NCBI GenBank assembly: GCA_021464525.1
Contig: JADRCO010000992.1
Location: forward strand, 1 to 23,759
Source: Rhizophagus sp. LPA8_4_AMF
Lineage: Eukaryota; Glomeromycota; Glomeromycetes; Glomerales; Glomeraceae
DNA: 23,759 nt
Reading direction: 5' to 3'
Within the stretch, counting starts at the first letter, position 1. Every line of letters begins with the position of its first letter. Shown here piece by piece: positions 17,772 through 23,759 of this stretch. Below the pieces are notes generated by a model. The model saw only the letters and a list, made by a program, of their open reading frames with translations, was not told the DNA's origin and ran no database searches. The position numbers and the translations under genes are program-made.

Positions 17772-18863
17772 TTACTGATTACTATTTGCATTAAGTCCAC
17801 TAGGACCATAACCTCTAACATCTTTATATAAAAATTCATTATCTGAATCATTACCAAAATTGATTTCTATAGTACAAAGACCTTTAGCACCAATAGTTGG
17901 AAACCAAATATGTTTTAAATTAGTAAAAGCATTGCCTAAAAATTGACCATTTTTGGTAAAGAAAACATTACCATTATTAGAATCATAACCACAACCAACC
18001 GTAATACCAACTTCTGTCCAATTAGGCCCAAAATCAATACCTATATCATTATCATTATATTTTTTACCATTAACGGAATGATAACCAACAGAATATAAAT
18101 TTAAACCAGGTAATCTAAATTCTGGATAAGGTTTTGTAGTTAATCCGATAGCAATATCAGTATTATAAGGATCATTATTTTCAATAATAGTAATTTCAAA
18201 ATAATGTAACATTCTAACATCTTCAAGGTTATTATCGCCTTCAATGATAGGAACAAAATAAGGATAATTTGTCTGTATATTACAATCAAGATTTTTTAAA
18301 AATTTAATAGTTTTTCCATCATTAGTAACTGATACTATTTTACTTCTGTAAGAATTTTCTTGAGAAGTGAATTGCCATGCTTTTACACCTCCAAGTGTTT
18401 TTATATTAGTAATTTGTTCAAGAGATGGTAAATCATCTTTTGGTGGGTTATCGCTTGTAAATTTTTCAGCAGCTTCACGTATTTCGGCCGATGATGGACC
18501 ATTTCTTGAAGTAATATTTATAACAGTGTATGGAGGCGGGGGTTGTGTAGGTTGTGAAAAATGATGCGGTTGATTGCTTTGTGATGAATTGGACGAAGCA
18601 TTTGCTCTAATATCCATAGTATAAGTGTTGACAGGAATACTTCTAACAGGTATAATATTATTACCTATAATAGTATATCTACGATGTCGGCAACAGCAAA
18701 AACATAAGATTAATGATAATAATAATGACAATAATCCAGCAAGATATCTGGTATTTCCATTTTGTTTACTACCACTATCTTTATCCTGTCCGGACACCAA
18801 TGAATTATCATTAAAGAAAAGTAATAATAATAAAATTAAAAATAAATTCGATGATAAATTCAT
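17772..18863 (-). CDS. SPRY membrane adaptor with PPPPY, Ssh4/Ear1-like
   Basis: One 363-residue frame. A signal peptide or signal anchor covers about 1-25 (LFLILLLLLFF...SGQ), a membrane helix 40-57 (YLAGLLSLLLSLILCFCCC), followed by RHRRY. The tail has a Pro/Gln-rich linker with PPPPY at 108-112, a textbook PPxY site for WW domains of Rsp5/NEDD4 ligases, then NPPKDDLPSLEQI. The SPRY domain is about 185-340, with FEITIIENNDPYN, IGLTTKPYPEFRLPG, GCGYDSNNGNVFFTKNG and HIWFPTIGA. In yeast, Ssh4 and Ear1 are single-pass vacuolar/endosomal proteins with SPRY and PY motifs that bring Rsp5 to cargo for ESCRT sorting; I infer the same role. The SPRY domain is highly similar to that of the gene at 7723-8916, but the ectodomain and membrane segment are unrelated in sequence. 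No intron is needed. Confidence 0.9.
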   Translation of the reverse strand: MNLSSNLFLILLLLLFFNDNSLVSGQDKDSGSKQNGNTRYLAGLLSLLLSLILCFCCCRHRRYTIIGNNIIPVRSIPVNTYTMDIRANASSNSSQSNQPHHFSQPTQPPPPYTVINITSRNGPSSAEIREAAEKFTSDNPPKDDLPSLEQITNIKTLGGVKAWQFTSQENSYRSKIVSVTNDGKTIKFLKNLDCNIQTNYPYFVPIIEGDNNLEDVRMLHYFEITIIENNDPYNTDIAIGLTTKPYPEFRLPGLNLYSVGYHSVNGKKYNDNDIGIDFGPNWTEVGITVGCGYDSNNGNVFFTKNGQFLGNAFTNLKHIWFPTIGAKGLCTIEINFGNDSDNEFLYKDVRGYGPSGLNANSNQ

Positions 18864-18975
18864 TATGAATAATGAGTGATAAATAATGAAAGGAGTTTAA
18901 AATGCTTTAAGAAAAATTTAATTCTGCGTAGAAAAAAGAAGCAATTTATTAAATGTAATACTACCGTAAATTTAA

Positions 18976-18983
18976 TTTATATA
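18976..18983 (-). promoter_or_regulatory. TATA box candidate for the SPRY gene at 17772-18863
   Basis: TATATAAA on the minus strand, about 113 bp upstream of the ATG at 18863. Spacing allows a leader of about 80 nt. Confidence 0.35.
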
Positions 18984-19712
18984 CACGAATTATTAGATAA
19001 CACAATGATTCACGTAAATACGATACGATTGGGGCAAATATGTCACAAAGTAAGGGAATCTCCGATTAACGTTAAAAAAAATTCTAATATTTACGAATAG
19101 AATATAATAATTATGGCCCATTACAATTCACAGATTTAGCGATAATTTCGTAATTTATTAGGCAAAAGAGGAGTTAAAATAAATCAGTGTTTAAATCATA
19201 GCATTAAATTTTAAATACATAAAGAAATATAATGTATTTTATTAGAGTTGTGATTTCTCTTACGCGCAATTAAAGAATATTATTCCGCTATTATAATTCC
19301 TCCAGCATGAGCTAGGAGTTGATCCTCCAAATACTAATATATTAAATATAATAAAACCAAAAAGCATTCGATAAAGATTCATTTTTCTATTTTATCTGGT
19401 AAGTTACAATATGTAAGAATCTTTTAAGAGTGTCTATCGAGTAAAGATGAAGAATACATGTGCCCCAGATCATAAAATGGCAAAATAATTACAAATTCGT
19501 ATATTAGGACAATCAATCCAAATCTGACTATGTCTCAAACTTAACTAGATCAGGGGCTTAGGGTATTCGAAATAATTACAAATATACTACAAGCCAATTA
19601 AAATGGAAATACAGTAAAACAATAATAATTGCCCATTTTAATTATATTAATTATATATTTAATAAAATACAAATATAATAATACAAATAAATAATAAATT
19701 TCCATTCGCAGA
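18984..19712. other. Intergenic, no gene seen
   Basis: AT-rich with a few GC-richer words (near 19300-19322 and 19545-19562). Short open frames here lack any protein signature. The minus-strand frame at 19598-19855 overlaps the intron and last exon of the next gene in another frame and is not a gene. Confidence 0.4.
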
Positions 19713-20822
19713 TCAGTCATTTTTAATAAAATTTGTATCATTTTGTTTCGCAAGATCAGAATAATGCTAAAAAAAAGAATAAGCGAAAAAAAATAAATTA
19801 ATTTGGCTTCATATAATATAATATCGGTAAACTTCATATAATATAATATTTGCATAAAAACTTAAAAGTACCTTAATTATTTTGGATAACTTAGCGAAAT
19901 TAGGATCTTCGTAAGGTAAACATTCTCTCTCTTTTCTCATTCTTTGAGCAATTTCAGTAAAAGTAGGACATTTTAAATAATTTGCCAACGGATTATTACA
20001 ATTTCCACAAGACAAACCAATCTCTTTATCGGTACTATTATTACTGTTATTATTATCATTGTCATTTTCATTTTCTTTCCTAACAGCAATTTTATTTAAT
20101 TCCTCTAAACAAGATTTGGGAAATCCACATTTAGCACAAGCAGCAATTTGACCATGAACATGATTAGGTAATTTACATTTAGCGCACAATTGTTGATCTA
20201 TCAAAGATTTTCTTGCTTTTATCATCGTTTCCATTTGTAATATCCAATTTTTACAAGAAGAACATTCTGCAAATTCAGAATTAGGTATACCACATGCTTT
20301 ACAAGTACCATAAAATCTTCGTTGTAAATCCGCAGGATTAGTTATTTGATCGTATGTTTGTTTTTGTGATGGAGGATAACTAGGATTATTTCCTAAATAA
20401 TTTAGATAACTATCGGAATTATTCGTTGAGAAATTAGTCGGTAACGGATAACCATTATTATTATTCGAGGAATGATATGGTGAATAAGGTGTAATATTAA
20501 TAGGAGATTGAACGATATTATTATTAATGCTATTATTGTTATCTACATGATTATTATCTTTTTTAATTGAAATTGAATCCCTTCGATTATCTTCAGATAG
20601 TGGGGGATAAATTGTACTAACTGGAGGATATTGACTTAGGGAATTCCTATGTTTATCATTATTAAAATATACCGATTGAGTTGGTACTCGAAATCCACCA
20701 GGACTTGATGTATTTGGATCTATAAATCCTCCCGCTGGACTTATTGAATTTGGTGCAATGAATCCACCTGGATTCACTTTAGAATGGTTAGTTTGATGAT
20801 AATTATTATTTTGATTATACAT
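19713..20822 (-). CDS. Asn/Pro-rich protein with tandem Cys (zinc-like) modules
   Basis: Exon 1 is 20822-19872 and exon 2 19766-19713, separated by a 105-bp intron (GTACTT...TTTTTTTTAG). Splicing gives a 334-residue protein ending HYSDLAKQNDTNFIKND, more protein-like than the unspliced tail (LLSFYANIILYEVYRYYII). Residues 18-47 hold three PGGF/GGFI repeats; 50-165 are Asn/Ser/Pro-rich and probably disordered. The C-terminal part has three Cys units: C174-x2-C177-x9-C187-x2-C190 (CKACGIPNSEFAECSSC), C213-x2-C216-x12-C229-x2-C232, and C272-x2-C275-x9-C285 with a fourth ligand unclear (possibly C301). Each unit is followed by a charged helix (KNWILQMETMIKARK and similar). The pattern suggests repeated zinc ribbons or treble clefs. 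I do not recognise the family. It could mediate protein or nucleic-acid binding; no localisation signal is evident. Confidence 0.8.
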
Positions 20823-20865
20823 GATTTGAATTATTTTTGTAAATAGAAGCTATTCATTTCTGCAA

Positions 20866-20873
20866 TTTTATAT
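20866..20873 (-). promoter_or_regulatory. TATA box candidate for the Cys-rich gene
   Basis: ATATAAAA on the minus strand, about 45 bp upstream of the ATG at 20822, which would leave a very short leader. Confidence 0.35.
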
Positions 20874-21680
20874 GTATTTTTCAACATGATTTTTTTATTT
20901 GCAACACATTCTATTTTTTAATGCCTTGTGGAAAATTTTACTCCAATAATGGATAAATAACAAAAAGAATTTTTGCTGCATATGTATTATGCGCATCAAT
21001 CAATTATGCAGTAGTACGTAGAGAAATCAGTTACTAAATTTAGAATGCCAAATAAATTTATCTGCGACCTAATATATGTTAAGAAATTTGATTGGTTCTT
21101 TTGATTTTAATATGTTTAATAACTGTAGCAACCATATATACTTATCACGTGATTGGTTGATCAAAGAAGCGATCAGTTTTTTTGGAAAAAAAAAAAATTT
21201 AATAATAACAATATTACCTATTATACATATAAAGCCGCACAGACCATTATTTCATTCCTTCAAATGTTTTCCCGCTTTTTTTTTATGAATGATTTGAATA
21301 CAAACAGCAAATACTAAGTATCACAAATTTTCTTACCATTCTTTTTAAATCGTTCCTTTTCAAGTCTAGTTCGGATTTTAATAAAGGGTATGATCGGTCA
21401 TATTGTCGGTGACGACTCTACTTATAAATTAAAACCTATTTATAAAGAGGTCTTTTACTTTTTAAGTTCGATCGCATTGAAAAATGGTTACGCAACTCTT
21501 TAGGTTACGCAATTTTTATATCACGCTACAGATTATCAACCGATAAACGATTGAGTTTCAGATAGTTCGTGATTTTCAATTGATAGACTACTCTTGACCC
21601 GCTGACGAAAAAAAAAAAACCGAAAAAAAAAACGTCCCTAATATGACCATAAATAGTCTTTCGACGTTTGTGTTAGGTCT
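20874..21680. other. Divergent intergenic region
   Basis: It separates the minus-strand Cys-rich gene from the plus-strand PHD gene. The open frame at 21076-21288 has no domain or compositional support. Two TATAAA-like words occur at 21423 and 21439 on the plus strand. Two copies of GGTTACGCAA occur at about 21487 and 21503. Confidence 0.4.
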
Positions 21681-21684
21681 TTTG

Positions 21685-21717
21685 ATGGTAACACCGTGGT
21701 AACACTATGGTAACCTA
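21685..21717. promoter_or_regulatory. Three phased GGTAAC motifs upstream of the PHD gene
   Basis: GGTAAC occurs at 21687, 21698 and 21709, exactly 11 bp apart, as three diverged 11-bp units (ATGGTAACACC, GTGGTAACACT, ATGGTAACCTA). The last is extended to the palindrome GGTAACC. Two GGTTAC (the reverse complement of GTAACC) lie about 200 bp upstream. This looks like a phased factor-binding cluster about 50-75 bp before the ATG. The binding factor is unknown. Confidence 0.45.
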
Positions 21718-21763
21718 CAATTGTTGCCCATATTAGACATCCATCCAAATATCGACAGAAAAA

Positions 21764-23102
21764 ATGGGTCGTACGGCAAGAAGAAATAGCGAGCAAGACC
21801 TCTTCTTCAATAAACATTCAAGTCGAAAGAAAAATAACCTATGTGCAAAGTGTAAGAAGGAAGAAAGTAAGTTCACTTTTTATTCTTTTCTTTATATTCT
21901 TTATTATTATGTTGTCTATATGTATAAAGTTAAATCTTGCAAAATCTGAACAAATTGTTTTTTGAGAAAAAAAAAAAAGTATTTATTTTTTCAATTTCAA
22001 CAAAAAGTTATTTTAAACTAAAATTTTACTAACAAATTATTTATTATTTTTAGGTTTCGATGGTCGTTGGATACAATGCGATACTTGTCATTTATGGTAC
22101 CATACAGCATGCGTAATGATTAAACTTAATGACAGTGGTGAGTTTAATGGTGACTACTATTGTCAATTATGTACCGGTGTATCAGATCCAATTATTCCAG
22201 AAATTCGCCCGAGGTAATTAATAAAAAAAATCCTTTCTTTTAACTATTTTGTACCTTTTTAAAAAGAATTTTGTTACTATAGGCGTTTTCTTATTTGAAA
22301 AGATAAAAATGGCTCGAGTATAGTTAAGTATTAACTTGGCAGTTTTTTTTCCTCTTCCCTCTGTTTTTTTTCCCTCGTCTATTTATTTAATAGCGAAGAA
22401 GATTGTCAACTGAACAGTAGGCTTTCTCCTTCATCGTCAACCTCCTCTTCTTCCGGTGCAAGTGGACAATCCACTAAGAAATTTAAAAATGGGACTTCAC
22501 ATACGACGCCTTCTACACTTTCTCCATTCATGCCTACATCTTTTTTAGAAATTGGAAAATATAAAATGGGAAACAATCATCTTCATCGTAATTTCAATAA
22601 TAATCATGACATTGAAGGTAAGATAAACAAAAAAACCTTTTTATTATGAAGAATTTTTTATGTATTTCTTTTTTATTTTACAATTATTATCTTTTAATAT
22701 CTTCTCATTATTAGATTTACTAAAAATATTAAATATATATTTTTTTTTTTAATTATATCAGAAATCCCAAAGAAAAAAAAGTGTAAACTACAAAAATATG
22801 AAACACCTCTTAGGCCAAGTAACGTAAACGTTGAAATTCGGCGATTATTTGAAACATCAGTTTCAGATAAACCGATATCTCGACCTTACGATTGGCCAAA
22901 TCCTGTTCCCTATTCCCGAGCCATCATTAGAATGAGTCAAATTCGCGAATTTATTCTAACACACTGTCCGAAAGCCGTAGCAGTTGGAATGGATATAGAT
23001 GATTCCTCAGAACCTAAACCTAAATCATTACAGATGGCTGAGGACTTATGGAAGAAATTGGATTTGCTTGAACAAAAGTATAATCAGCATAATCAGGTTT
23101 AA
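21764..23102 (+). CDS. PHD-finger protein
   Basis: Four exons: 21764-21866, 22054-22213, 22394-22617 and 22762-23102. The introns are GT-AG (187, 180 and 144 bp) with consistent phases; the product is 275 residues. The PHD finger is at 27-74 with a complete C4HC3 set: C27, C30, C43, C46, H51, C54, C71, C74. GRWIQCDTCHLWYH carries a Trp in the position that often forms the methyl-lysine cage, so histone H3 tail reading is likely but unproven. A Ser-rich linker (SPSSSTSSSSGASG) follows, then a basic PKKKK nuclear-localisation-like stretch, and a C-terminal part with RPYDWPNPVPYSRAIIRMSQ and a helical end (MAEDLWKKLDLLEQKY). No catalytic domain is visible, so it is probably a chromatin-complex subunit. 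CAG|GTTTAA at the stop could be a weak donor, so a longer form is possible. Confidence 0.88.
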
Positions 23103-23701
23103 TATTTACATTCTTTGGGGGGAGGGAAATTTTTTTTTTAAAAAATGAACATTTTTTTTTTTCGTGTAAGGTTTCTGCATAATTGATGGTTGGGATTTTA
23201 AAAGGGTTGAAAAAAAAATTTTTAAACCTGTTATTTTTTTTTTTTTTATTATTAATTAAAATATTCTAGCAATATAAAAAGGTAAAAGTTATTAATTCCT
23301 TTGCAAAAAAAAAGATATTTGATTTGATTATTTTTATAGAATATTACAAAATATAAAATAACATCATAGCAAAGTTAAAGCTAAAATTTCATTTCATTAG
23401 ATATAAAAAAAAAAGTTTTTTTTTGTAAATAATATCGGTTGTAAATTACAATCAAATAATATTAATTTTAATAGCAAAAAAAAGGAAGAATTAAAAAAAA
23501 ATTTTTTTTAATTTTTTGTATTTAGGATAGAACATGTAAATATTTTGTTACGCCCAACTGAATAAAATCTAAACTTTAAAAATCAAATGTAACATAAGAA
23601 TCGCATCAACACTTTGCTTGTTTAAGTGATATAGGTTACACATAATCAAAAAGTGACACATCAATATTTTCTTATCTTGGTAAAATCACTTGTTATACAA
23701 A

Positions 23702-23745
<44 letters not shown>

Positions 23746-23759
23746 TTTTTTTTTTTTTT
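23103..23759. other. 3' flank ending in a long poly-T tract
   Basis: No gene is supported. Poly-A and poly-T runs are frequent. From about 23706 to 23759 the sequence is almost only T with two A bases near 23741, which reads as low-complexity sequence at a contig or window edge. Confidence 0.5.

Noticed and set aside
18367-18879. Plus-strand ORFs across the second SPRY gene
   Set aside because: Antisense to a clear SPRY membrane protein and lacking any domain.
19598-19855. 85-codon minus-strand frame
   Set aside because: Ile/Tyr-rich, driven by A/T composition, and overlaps the intron and last exon of the Cys-rich gene in a different frame.
21076-21288. 70-codon plus-strand ORF between the Cys-rich and PHD genes
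   Set aside because: Contains poly-A-encoded Lys and hydrophobic filler; no family resemblance.

Overview
This window looks like nuclear DNA of an AT-rich fungus, most likely an arbuscular mycorrhizal Glomeromycotina species such as Rhizophagus. That is an inference. It rests on the strong A+T bias, short GT-AG introns (74-187 bp in the confident models), an ascomycete-type short oxysterol-binding protein, and decayed copies of families I know to be hugely expanded in Rhizophagus: Sel1-repeat proteins, TKL-type kinases, and proteins joining a SAM domain to a PD-(D/E)XK-like nuclease. There is no sign of bacterial operons, tRNA, rRNA or CRISPR.

Layout. 1-1600: a broken minus-strand gene fragment at the edge, then an array of small palindromic repeats and a MITE-like hairpin. 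About 1600-2481: a spliced plus-strand gene with two DUF2283-like domains and a 63-bp-repeat coiled coil. 2480-5600: a gene graveyard with a SAM/nuclease relic (minus), an unidentified decayed ORF, a Sel1 relic (plus) and a GC-richer palindrome. 6661-7389 (plus) and 7723-8916 (minus): a convergent pair of single-pass membrane proteins sharing one juxtamembrane motif. 9480-9733: a DIRS/Ty3-like RNase H remnant. 10590-13200: a kinase pseudogene (minus) flanked by two copies of its own downstream region. 14396-16220: an intact six-exon oxysterol-binding protein. 16704-17107: a nearly perfect 149-bp tandem repeat. 17772-18863 (minus): a SPRY membrane adaptor with a PPPPY motif. 19713-20822 (minus): a Cys-rich putative zinc protein with a C-terminal intron. 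21764-23102 (plus): a four-exon PHD-finger protein. The window ends in a long poly-T tract.

How the genes relate. The most interesting part is the three single-pass membrane proteins. The gene at 7723-8916 combines the ectodomain and membrane module of its neighbour at 6661-7389 with the SPRY domain of the gene at 17772-18863. The last one has the Ssh4/Ear1 architecture (signal or membrane segment, PY motif, SPRY) that recruits Rsp5/NEDD4 ubiquitin ligases to membrane cargo. The middle one lacks a PY motif. This suggests a locally evolved, domain-shuffled membrane adaptor system. The other intact genes (lipid transfer, chromatin reader, Cys-rich protein) show no obvious shared pathway.
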